IMG/VR virus record: IMGVR_UViG_3300012920_000074
Span: 1 to 45,557 of that record
Origin: a virus
Direction: 5' to 3' (one strand)
Length of the DNA: 45,557 nucleotides
Each line of letters starts with the position of its first letter. The stretch's first letter is position 1. A program made the translations under genes and the position numbers. Shown here in pieces: positions 6,140-10,901 of this stretch. The notes beneath the pieces were generated by a model. That model was not told the DNA's origin and made no database searches. It was given only the letters and a program-made list of their open reading frames with translations.

Positions 6140-6282
6140 AACTTATATTTTTCTTCATCATCACTCTCTTAGTTGTTAATCTAGGTATTGACCTATTAGA
6201 TAACAACATGAATGAGATCTATAGAGAAAGGCAAGAAGTTCTAAGAAGACTCACATCTAAACCATCAAACATCATCCAATGA
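6136..6282 (+). CDS. 48-residue membrane micro-protein with GTG start
   Basis: The frame opens with GTG overlapping the previous TGA (GTGA) and closes with a TGA overlapping the next ATG (ATGA), exactly filling the 139-base gap between two clear genes. GGAGG at 6127-6131 precedes the GTG by four bases. Residues 2-16 are a continuous hydrophobic segment (KLIFFFIITLLVVNLG) followed by a charged helix (NEIYRERQEVLRRLTS), the layout of a small type II or signal-anchored membrane protein. No family recognised. Confidence 0.65.
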   Translation: MKLIFFFIITLLVVNLGIDLLDNNMNEIYRERQEVLRRLTSKPSNIIQ

Positions 6283-6554
6283 TTGCATCATCAAACCTTT
6301 CAAAAATCAAACCCAAACTAAGAACAACTGGTCAGGTAACTGGTAACTTTGGAAAGGCAAAAGTCAGAACTAATGGTAACACAGAACTAGGATATACAAG
6401 TAAGAAAGATATATCTCCAGTCACTACATTTGATGCTTATATTAACAGATTGTATGATGCAATGAATAACACAGATGATGACAGATTAAAGAAATTCTGT
6501 TATACTGAAATCAAGAAGTATCTCATTAAAACTAATCAGTGGAGTGCATCATGA
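6279..6554 (+). CDS. Hypothetical protein (91 aa)
   Basis: 91 codons from ATG 6279 (ATGA overlap) to TGA 6552-6554 (ATGA overlap with the next gene). The N-terminal half is basic and disordered-looking (KIKPKLRTTGQVTGNFGKAKVRTNG), the C-terminal half a helix pair (FDAYINRLYDAMNN, DRLKKFCYTEIKKYL). No family recognised. Confidence 0.7.
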   Translation: MIASSNLSKIKPKLRTTGQVTGNFGKAKVRTNGNTELGYTSKKDISPVTTFDAYINRLYDAMNNTDDDRLKKFCYTEIKKYLIKTNQWSAS

Positions 6555-6805
6555 GTAACACAATTCAAGAGAACATCATTGACAGAGATGTACTTCAGGA
6601 CAAGTATGTTCAGCAGATTATTGATAGTCTAGACCTAGATGATTGCCTTGCTATGTTATATGATTATATCAGCAAAGATCAGGATAGTTTGACATTCTCA
6701 GAACTGCTAGAAGATGTCAATGAGTATTACCCAGAACTGCTAAATTGTGCCTCTTATAGTGAACAGAACCTGGAAGCAACTTCACAGGGTGATATAGGCA
6801 AATGA
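6551..6805 (+). CDS. Acidic hypothetical protein (84 aa)
   Basis: 84 residues from ATG 6551; an in-frame GTG twelve bases upstream is rejected in favour of the ATGA overlap. The product is strongly acidic and helical (IIDRDVLQDKYVQQIIDSLDLDD, FSELLEDVNEYYPELL) and resembles small phage proteins that bind basic host partners, though no family is recognised. It is the last gene of the copy 8 unit and precedes a non-coding stretch. Confidence 0.7.
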   Translation: MSNTIQENIIDRDVLQDKYVQQIIDSLDLDDCLAMLYDYISKDQDSLTFSELLEDVNEYYPELLNCASYSEQNLEATSQGDIGK

Positions 6806-6821
6806 ACCCCAAAATACCCTC

Positions 6822-6828
6822 ATAAATA
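6822..6828 (+). promoter_or_regulatory. Late-promoter-like ATAAATA
   Basis: ATAAATA seventeen bases after a stop codon and ahead of non-coding sequence. It matches the T4/cyanophage late sigma (gp55) element, but no late gene follows for about 330 bases, so it either drives a non-coding RNA or is chance in AT-rich DNA. Confidence 0.4.
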
Positions 6829-7074
6829 GCACTTTTTCATTAAAATACATTTATAAATGTTATTTTTAATATGTTTAAGTGTTGTATTCAGAGGGTCAAA
6901 TACGCTGGAAAGTGTATCCCAATGCCCTGCTAAGTGTCTCTGAAGACCCTTAGAATGCCTCCACAAAGGTCTCATCTTATAGTGATCTTAGGCAGCAGTC
7001 TATCATCAACTCTCAGAAATGTCAACCCCCTCAGTGACACTTTGCCCACCTGCACATTTTCCACTATGTGACAC

Positions 7075-7103
7075 TTGACAAATCCCAATCCTGGTGGTAT
7101 TAT
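7075..7103 (+). promoter_or_regulatory. Sigma70-type promoter TTGACA-N17-TATTAT
   Basis: TTGACA at 7075-7080 and TATTAT at 7098-7103 are separated by exactly 17 bases, 11 of 12 consensus positions. It ends one base before repeat copy 9, so that copy would lie in the 5' leader of the transcript for the genes at 7154 and 7341. Confidence 0.65.
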
Positions 7104-7104
7104 T

Positions 7105-7140
7105 ATTAGTAACCACCAAAGGTCCACTATGATGTAAGCA
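7105..7140 (+). repeat. Intercistronic repeat copy 9 (divergent)
   Basis: Most divergent copy: ATTAGTAACCACCAAAGG...CTATGATGTAAGCA. The TATAGT hexamer is lost to TATGAT but GTAAGCA is kept. A normal sigma70 promoter sits directly upstream, which may have relieved selection on this copy. Confidence 0.75.
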
Positions 7141-7153
7141 CTGCAATCCACTC

Positions 7154-7270
7154 ATGAATTCTTATCAACAACTGCTACAGTCCATTGATGACATCAAAGC
7201 AACAGGTAAGAAAGTTAAAGTAACAGTGCTGCCCAGTGCTATCAGAAAGAAGCAGAAATCTCTGCTCTGA
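7154..7270 (+). CDS. Small basic hypothetical protein (38 aa)
   Basis: 38 codons from ATG 7154, thirteen bases after repeat copy 9, to TGA 7268-7270. The product has a helical N-terminus (SYQQLLQSIDDIKAT) and a basic C-terminus (GKKVKVTV, IRKKQKS). Placement after a sigma70-type promoter plus the repeat is the main support. No family recognised. Confidence 0.55.
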   Translation: MNSYQQLLQSIDDIKATGKKVKVTVLPSAIRKKQKSLL

Positions 7271-7340
7271 CTGTTAGAAACTGTGTGACCTGGTGATGTC
7301 ATTAAACTCACTACATTTCACACTAACTAACACAAACTCC

Positions 7341-7493
7341 ATGTCTACTTCTGTTATGGTTTCCCTTCTGCGTAAGGGTCGCAATGGCAATGAAATTCTG
7401 CAGATTCTTGATGCAATCTGTGAGGACCAAGGTGATACTAATGGTGCCCAAAATGCAGTCAACTCAGGTACATTGGAGGAACTGACATTCTGA
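7341..7493 (+). CDS. Small hypothetical protein (50 aa)
   Basis: 50 codons. ATG 7341 (MSTSVMVSLLRKGRNGNEILQ) is preferred over an in-frame ATG at 7293 because the upstream extension is low in helix content and reads as spacer. The core GNEILQILDAICED followed by a Gly/Asn-rich end resembles small cyanophage hypotheticals I have seen but cannot name. It lies 70 bases after the previous gene with no intervening repeat. Confidence 0.55.
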   Translation: MSTSVMVSLLRKGRNGNEILQILDAICEDQGDTNGAQNAVNSGTLEELTF

Positions 7494-7525
7494 TACTTAT
7501 GTGATGCTTACTGTGTGCCTCCTAG

Positions 7526-7554
7526 TTGACACTGGGGGGCATATGTGATAGACT
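7526..7554 (+). promoter_or_regulatory. Possible sigma70 promoter TTGACA-N17-TAGACT
   Basis: Perfect TTGACA (7526-7531), exact 17-base spacer and a weaker TAGACT -10 (4 of 6). Its transcript would start near 7561 and run into the two hairpins and the 7715 terminator, with no gene until 7789. Confidence 0.4.
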
Positions 7555-7714
7555 GTGAGTAACACTAAGGGACAGTGATTTAGTCCCCTTAAATGTTATT
7601 GAAGGGCGGTGTAGCGACCCCCCTAAGCGAAAAAAGGGTCATAACCTAACCTACAAAAGTATATACCCCTTTGAGATATATTTCAAAATAAAAAAATTTC
7701 CATATAAAAAAAAT

Positions 7715-7746
7715 CCCCCTGTAGGTTTGACGCCCACAGGGTTTTG
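7715..7746 (+). terminator. Intrinsic-terminator-like hairpin
   Basis: CCCTGT at 7717-7722 pairs with ACAGGG at 7736-7741, extended across an A-C mismatch by GG/CC, followed by TTTTGTT. An A-run lies immediately upstream, so it could act in both directions. The T-tract is short. Confidence 0.55.
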
Positions 7747-7773
7747 TTATATACTGTGTTGATATAAAGACTT

Positions 7774-7780
7774 AAGGAGG
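7774..7780 (+). promoter_or_regulatory. Strong Shine-Dalgarno deciding a TTG start
   Basis: AAGGAGG with eight bases to TTG 7789. Most genes in the upstream block lack such a site, so this one fixes the unusual start codon. Confidence 0.7.
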
Positions 7781-7788
7781 CGCCCCTT

Positions 7789-7986
7789 TTGGACTCCCAA
7801 GAGAAATTTTACCACATATATTTGAAGAATGAGTGTGTACTTCATTCATTGGATGAGAAGAATTTCAAGTCATCCTGGGATACACTACAGAATCTAGTGG
7901 GACTGGTGAAAACAGACTATGTTGCTGAAGATCTCTCATATGAGGTAGTGACACCTCTACAAAAAAGAGAGGATATCAGTAATTAA
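7789..7986 (+). CDS. Hypothetical protein (65 aa) with TTG start
   Basis: The frame opens at TTG 7789, eight bases after a near-perfect Shine-Dalgarno (AAGGAGG, 7774-7780), the strongest ribosome-binding site in the window. The 65-residue product has a FYHIYLKNECVLHSLDEKNF strand-turn region then a helical middle (WDTLQNLVGLVKTDY) and an acidic tail; it looks like a small alpha/beta protein. It stands alone after a terminator-like hairpin. No family recognised. Confidence 0.65.
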   Translation: MDSQEKFYHIYLKNECVLHSLDEKNFKSSWDTLQNLVGLVKTDYVAEDLSYEVVTPLQKREDISN

Positions 7987-8003
7987 GTTAGACACTCACA
8001 TCC

Positions 8004-8032
8004 TTGACACTGAGTTAAATAAGATGTATAAT
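8004..8032 (+). promoter_or_regulatory. Perfect consensus sigma70 promoter
   Basis: TTGACA (8004-8009), 17-base spacer and TATAAT (8027-8032): 12 of 12 consensus positions. Transcription would begin near 8039, so the in-frame TTG 8032 and ATG 8035 cannot be used and ATG 8056 is the start of the downstream gene. This is a host-type (early) promoter. Confidence 0.85.
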
Positions 8033-8055
8033 TGATGTGTAGTGAATTAACTATC

Positions 8056-8838
8056 ATGGCAAAAGGATTTACAGTAAAGGCAGCAGCGCCAAAGGCAACA
8101 AAGAAGCCTGCTGCAGAATGGGATTATGATGCAATCAAGGCAAGGATGAAGGGCAAGGCAATTGTTTTCTGTCTGCCAGGGCGTGGTTGTTCATATGCTT
8201 TTATGAAGAACTTTGTGCAGTTATGTTTTGATCTGGTGCAGAATGGCATGTCAATCCAGATCAGTCAGGATTACTCTTCTATGGTGAACTTTGCAAGATG
8301 CAAGTGCCTGGGAGCAAATGTCCTCAGAGGACCTGATCAAGTACCCTGGGATGGTAAGTTGCAGTATGATTACCAACTGTGGATTGATTCAGATATTATT
8401 TTCAACACTGAGAAGTTCTGGCAACTGTGTGATCTTGCCTTGAACTCAGAGAATGAAGAGAAGCAGATTGTAGCAGGATGGTATAGTACTGAGGACGGTA
8501 GGACGACCTCTGTGGCACATTGGCTGGAAGAGGATGACTTCCGTAATAATGGTGGTGTGATGAACCATGAGATGGTTGATGGTATTACTAAGCGTAAGAA
8601 ACCATTTACTGTTGACTATACTGGTTTTGGATGGGTGATGATTCAGAAGGGTGTCTTTGAGAATGAGGGTATGAAGTATCCTTGGTTTGCTCCTAAGATG
8701 CAGGTGTTTGAGTCAGGTGCTGTCCAGGATATGTGTGGAGAGGATGTAAGTTTCTGTCTGGATGCTATTGAGTCTGGATATGAGATCTGGTGTGATCCAC
8801 GCATTAGAGTGGGACATGAGAAGACGCGTGTCATCTGA
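8056..8838 (+). CDS. GT-A fold glycosyltransferase-like protein
   Basis: 260 residues from ATG 8056, chosen because a consensus promoter overlaps the earlier in-frame starts. After a basic Ala/Lys/Pro tail (1-22), GKAIVFCLPGRGCS (33-46) reads as the first beta-strand of a nucleotide-sugar-binding fold. YQLWIDSDIIFN (106-117) carries a DxD motif (Asp111-Ser-Asp113) for metal/NDP-sugar binding, and near the C-terminus GEDVSFCLDA with a following VGHEK resembles the ED catalytic-base region and closing His of family-2-like enzymes. Seen: motifs in order. Known: GT-A enzymes transfer sugars from NDP-sugars. Inferred: it could modify phage DNA, virion or host surface glycan; acceptor unknown. It overlaps the next gene by 23 bases. 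Confidence 0.75.
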   Translation: MAKGFTVKAAAPKATKKPAAEWDYDAIKARMKGKAIVFCLPGRGCSYAFMKNFVQLCFDLVQNGMSIQISQDYSSMVNFARCKCLGANVLRGPDQVPWDGKLQYDYQLWIDSDIIFNTEKFWQLCDLALNSENEEKQIVAGWYSTEDGRTTSVAHWLEEDDFRNNGGVMNHEMVDGITKRKKPFTVDYTGFGWVMIQKGVFENEGMKYPWFAPKMQVFESGAVQDMCGEDVSFCLDAIESGYEIWCDPRIRVGHEKTRVI

Positions 8839-8968
8839 GGAAACTCATTGGGTATGTAATGAATGTGGTGGTAAAGGATGTGATTACTGCCACAATGGTT
8901 GGGGATGTAATGGACCTGACTGTAAGAAATGTAAAAGATTAGGGAGACCAAAGAAATGGCAAAAGTAA
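8816..8968 (+). CDS. Cys-rich mini zinc-ribbon protein (50 aa)
   Basis: 50 codons from ATG 8816, inside the end of the glycosyltransferase frame, to TAA 8966-8968. Seven cysteines are arranged C14-x2-C17, C22-x2-C25, C31 and C36-x2-C39, with CNECGGKGCDYC resembling the CxxCxGxG repeats of DnaJ zinc domains. The ends are basic (MRRR, RLGRPKKWQK). It probably binds one or two zinc ions and perhaps nucleic acid; the fold is inferred only from spacing. Confidence 0.7.
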   Translation: MRRRVSSEETHWVCNECGGKGCDYCHNGWGCNGPDCKKCKRLGRPKKWQK

Positions 8969-9105
8969 AGAAGTCACTGTTGGGCAATGTCTTCATTGAA
9001 TCCCAACCCAAGAAAACTAGACAGGGTTCTGGGCAGCACACAAAGTATGCTGCAAGTAGCAGTAACAACAAGAAGAAGCGTTATCGTGGACAAGGGAGAG
9101 GATAA
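8956..9105 (+). CDS. Short basic conserved cyanophage protein (49 aa)
   Basis: 49 codons from ATG 8956, overlapping the zinc-ribbon gene by 13 bases. The segment KKSLLGNVFIESQPKKTRQG followed by HTKYAAS and a KKKRYRGQGRG tail is one I recognise from many T4-like marine phages as a short protein of unknown role. About a third of the residues are Lys/Arg, and the tail looks like an unstructured nucleic-acid-binding or ribosomal-protein-like end. Confidence 0.75.
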   Translation: MAKVKKSLLGNVFIESQPKKTRQGSGQHTKYAASSSNNKKKRYRGQGRG

Positions 9106-9193
9106 TATTCCTCAGTGGGTTTACCTCATGGGTATCTCACTGATGCTCTTCACTATCTTTTGTTTCATCATTATGTTCCTTGGAATGCTCTAA
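9086..9193 (+). CDS. Mini membrane protein (35 aa, GTG start)
   Basis: 35 codons if GTG 9086 is used (VDKGEDNIPQWVY), overlapping the previous gene by 20 bases; ATG 9128 would leave only 21 residues. A soluble acidic N-terminus containing IPQWVY precedes one continuous hydrophobic span (LMGISLMLFTIFCFIIMFLGML) that runs to the stop. The stop codon is part of the terminator hairpin at 9175-9205. The start is uncertain, the membrane span is not. Confidence 0.6.
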   Translation: MDKGEDNIPQWVYLMGISLMLFTIFCFIIMFLGML

Positions 9194-9205
9194 GGAACTT
9201 TTTTT
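9175..9205 (+). terminator. Strong intrinsic terminator
   Basis: GTTCCTT (9175-9181) pairs perfectly with AAGGAAC (9192-9198) across a 10-base loop, followed at once by seven T (9199-9205). It includes the stop codon of the mini membrane protein and closes the transcript begun at 8039. Confidence 0.8.
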
Positions 9206-9206
9206 A

Positions 9207-9215
9207 TGGTATAAT
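9207..9215 (+). promoter_or_regulatory. Extended -10 promoter TGGTATAAT
   Basis: TGn directly before a perfect TATAAT (9210-9215), the extended -10 form that needs no -35; it also matches the T4 early promoter -10 (GGTATAAT). The T7-long T-run of the terminator just upstream may act as an AT-rich upstream element. Start near 9222, nineteen bases ahead of ATG 9241. Confidence 0.75.
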
Positions 9216-9240
9216 AGTCTTATGAGCGCGTTTAACCTCT

Positions 9241-9633
9241 ATGGATGATTGGCAAATAGCAGACTACAATTTAACCTTATGGACCTATCTGGCTCCTAGT
9301 AAGGTGTGTGATGGTGTAGGGGTTTTTGCTCTGATGGACATTCCACAGGACACATTAATCTTTGAACCTGGTTGGCAGGTACAAGTGTATGATTCAGATA
9401 TGCCTGATGAAGTACGCACGTATCTCAGCAAGATGACCTATAATAATGAGAAGGGATTTTGGATTGATGATTCCCTCAGGAACTTAGGTCAACAATATTA
9501 CATCAATCACTCTCATCAACCTAATGTGGCATATGAGAGGAGTAGTGGCAGACTGTATGCAATATCTGATATAACTAAGGACACTGAACTTACTGATTAC
9601 TATTTTCCAGGAGAAAGAGATTGGCTTACTTAA
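9241..9633 (+). CDS. SET-domain protein
   Basis: 130 residues, close to a minimal SET domain. GVGVFALMDIP (25-35) matches the N-terminal SET GxG strand, YYINHSHQPNVAY (86-98) the NHSxxPN S-adenosylmethionine-binding/knot motif, and ISDITKDTELTDYYF (108-122) the ELTxDY motif with the catalytic-site tyrosines. There is no Cys-rich post-SET segment. SET enzymes methylate lysine side chains using SAM; a phage enzyme would act on a host or virion protein. Seen: all three motifs in order. Inferred: activity and target. It is driven by the extended -10 promoter and its 3' end overlaps the next gene by 13 bases. Confidence 0.85.
   Translation: MDDWQIADYNLTLWTYLAPSKVCDGVGVFALMDIPQDTLIFEPGWQVQVYDSDMPDEVRTYLSKMTYNNEKGFWIDDSLRNLGQQYYINHSHQPNVAYERSSGRLYAISDITKDTELTDYYFPGERDWLT
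9609..9613 (+). promoter_or_regulatory. Shine-Dalgarno deciding a TTG start
   Basis: AGGAG seven bases before TTG 9621, inside the SET gene. It supports TTG over any later ATG as the start of the following gene. Confidence 0.6.
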
Positions 9634-10268
9634 ATCACAGTTTACCTGATTGGTCTTGTTACATACGTAATGAGTTCTTATACAATCATAAGAAAGGACA
9701 TGGAGAAGTCACTAGATGTGATGTCCATAGTGTTGCTAGCATTGAAAAGCGTGCATTGCTTTTTGAGGCATTTTTGGAGAATGGCGTGAACTGGACCAGA
9801 CGTCCTCTACATGCCTTCTGCTGGGACCCTGAAGCACCCATTGAACCCCTGGAGGATACAATGTACTGGGACTGCTTTAGTCCTTATGTTGATGTCCAAA
9901 GGCGTCATAGATTAGCTGGTCTTGAAGCAGAACTGATTCGTCCTGATGGTAAGAAGGTCAAGGGCAGTTATATGTGGACCTTTGACTGGAGTTGGGAGAA
10001 CAAAGGTGTACCTGACCTGAACTTCTCTGAGACACCTGAACATAAGTGTGCCCACCTGTTCAAGATGGATAATGGTAACTATTATGCCTATCCTAATAAC
10101 AGGATCATATGGTATGACAATGCATGGACATTTAACAGGATTGAGAAGAACCCTGGATTTGAGATTGATACTACAGTGTACAGTGTAGAGAATAAGCGAA
10201 GAATTGAAACATCAGATCATTACATGTATGAGATCAAAGACCTAGATACTAACATTATGAGAGGATAA
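9621..10268 (+). CDS. Conserved cyanophage hypothetical protein (215 aa)
   Basis: 215 residues from TTG 9621, overlapping the SET gene by 13 bases. The whole sequence is Trp/Tyr/His-rich, and stretches such as LPDWSCYIRNEFLY, VNWTRRPLHAFCW and DTMYWDCFSPYVDVQ are ones I recognise from a strongly conserved cyanophage protein usually encoded just before gp25. No catalytic signature and no membrane span are visible. Position next to the baseplate genes suggests a morphogenesis or virion-associated role, which is inference. Confidence 0.8.
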   Translation: MAYLNHSLPDWSCYIRNEFLYNHKKGHGEVTRCDVHSVASIEKRALLFEAFLENGVNWTRRPLHAFCWDPEAPIEPLEDTMYWDCFSPYVDVQRRHRLAGLEAELIRPDGKKVKGSYMWTFDWSWENKGVPDLNFSETPEHKCAHLFKMDNGNYYAYPNNRIIWYDNAWTFNRIEKNPGFEIDTTVYSVENKRRIETSDHYMYEIKDLDTNIMRG

Positions 10269-10270
10269 CT

Positions 10271-10462
10271 ATGCATGATTTCTTAGACAACCTAGCAAAT
10301 GACCAGCATCAGAAAATGTTAAGGGAGATTGCAAATGATGACAAAACCCCTAAGCAACGCAAGACAATTGTTGAAGACGGATTTTATGAGGCAACTGATT
10401 GTTCTCACCCTGATCATCAGTGTACTTGTGGCTCTCAACAGGTAACACTTATTGAAGATTAG
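10271..10462 (+). CDS. Conserved small hypothetical protein (63 aa)
   Basis: 63 codons starting two bases after the previous stop. The N-terminal half is helical and charged (NDQHQKMLREIANDD); the C-terminal half contains CSHPDHQCTCGS, a compact Cys/His cluster (C44, H46, H49, C51, C53) that could bind zinc. I associate it with the conserved gene set between the TTG-start protein and gp25 in cyanophages. Function unknown. Confidence 0.75.
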   Translation: MHDFLDNLANDQHQKMLREIANDDKTPKQRKTIVEDGFYEATDCSHPDHQCTCGSQQVTLIED

Positions 10463-10466
10463 TGTT

Positions 10467-10473
10467 CTAAATA
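10467..10473 (+). promoter_or_regulatory. Late promoter CTAAATA before gp25
   Basis: CTAAATA 27 bases upstream of the gp25 start, in the only intergenic gap ahead of the virion cluster. Matches the late sigma (gp55) octamer used by T4-like cyanophages, with room for a short leader. Confidence 0.65.
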
Positions 10474-10499
10474 GGTCAGAATTGTTGTAACATAATTAA

Positions 10500-10901
10500 G
10501 TGCCTCTAGAAAGAGTCAGTCAAGGTTTTAAGGATGTTAGTGCATCATTCCAGGTAAACCCCATCAACTATGATTTGGTTACCATCAAGAATGAAACTGC
10601 TATTAACAGATCTATTCGTAATTTAATTCTTACAGTACCTGGTGAGAAACCATTTTTACCAGATTGTGGTTGTTATGTCACCAGGTTACTGTTTGAACAA
10701 GTGAACAACCAGACTGCTGATCAAATTAGGATTGAGATTGAAAGAACCATCAAAATATATGAACCAAGAGTTAGATTGACTGCAGTAGATGTACGTGCCA
10801 ATATTGACTCTAATGAATTTGATGTTGTTATTAGATACTTTATAGTTGGTGCTAATGCACTACAACAACAATTATCATTTGCATTACAGCCCAATAGGTA
10901 A
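10500..10901 (+). CDS. 25: Baseplate wedge subunit gp25
   Basis: 133 residues, the same size as T4 gp25 (132). The N-terminal part leads into the family signature NRSIRNLILTVPGEKPFLPDCG (around residues 38-60) typical of gp25/type VI TssE-like lysozyme-related wedge proteins, followed by the conserved helical IEIERTIKIYEPRV. The start is GTG 10500; no ATG is available before the conserved region. It is a component of the baseplate wedge, contacting gp6 and the sheath. Its stop directly abuts gp6. Confidence 0.92.
   Translation: MPLERVSQGFKDVSASFQVNPINYDLVTIKNETAINRSIRNLILTVPGEKPFLPDCGCYVTRLLFEQVNNQTADQIRIEIERTIKIYEPRVRLTAVDVRANIDSNEFDVVIRYFIVGANALQQQLSFALQPNR

Larger units (their letters stand above)
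6806..7153 (+). other. 348-base non-coding stretch with promoter-like and hairpin elements
   Basis: No supported coding frame. It contains ATAAATA at 6822-6828 (late-promoter octamer core), a perfect 14-base palindrome at 6847-6860 (ACATTTA/TAAATGT) followed by TATTTTT, a potential 6-bp long-range pairing AGGGTC 6892-6897 with GACCCT 6945-6950, a sigma70-type promoter at 7075-7103 and repeat copy 9. GTGACACTT occurs twice near 7034 and 7068. This could be the template for a structured small RNA, or simply a regulatory junction. Confidence 0.5.
7494..7788 (+). other. 295-base non-coding junction with hairpins
   Basis: No supported gene. It holds a possible sigma70 promoter (7526-7554), a hairpin AAGGGAC/GTCCCCTT (7567-7573 with 7583-7590, one bulge), a GACCC/GGGTC hairpin (7616-7620 with 7636-7640), an A/T-rich stretch with several runs of A, and a terminator-like structure at 7715-7746. 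It separates the small-gene block from the glycosyltransferase region. Confidence 0.5.

Noticed and set aside
1091-7140. On the minus strand the repeat copies contain CACTATAGGG or CACTATAGGAG, the core of a T7-type RNA polymerase promoter.
   Set aside because: CTATAG is palindromic so the match is partly forced, the upstream T7 recognition bases are absent, the orientation is opposite to all genes, and T4-like cyanophages are not known to encode a T7-type polymerase.
1091-7140. Direct repeats as a CRISPR array.
   Set aside because: The spacers are whole genes of very different length (about 230 to 1,300 bases), not uniform short spacers.
6806-7153. A tRNA in the non-coding gap.
   Set aside because: No acceptor/anticodon/T-arm arrangement or GTTCRA-type T-loop could be assembled from either strand by eye.
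8643-9071. 142-codon minus-strand frame.
   Set aside because: It overlaps the GT-A enzyme, zinc-ribbon and basic protein genes, all of which have recognisable sequence on the + strand.
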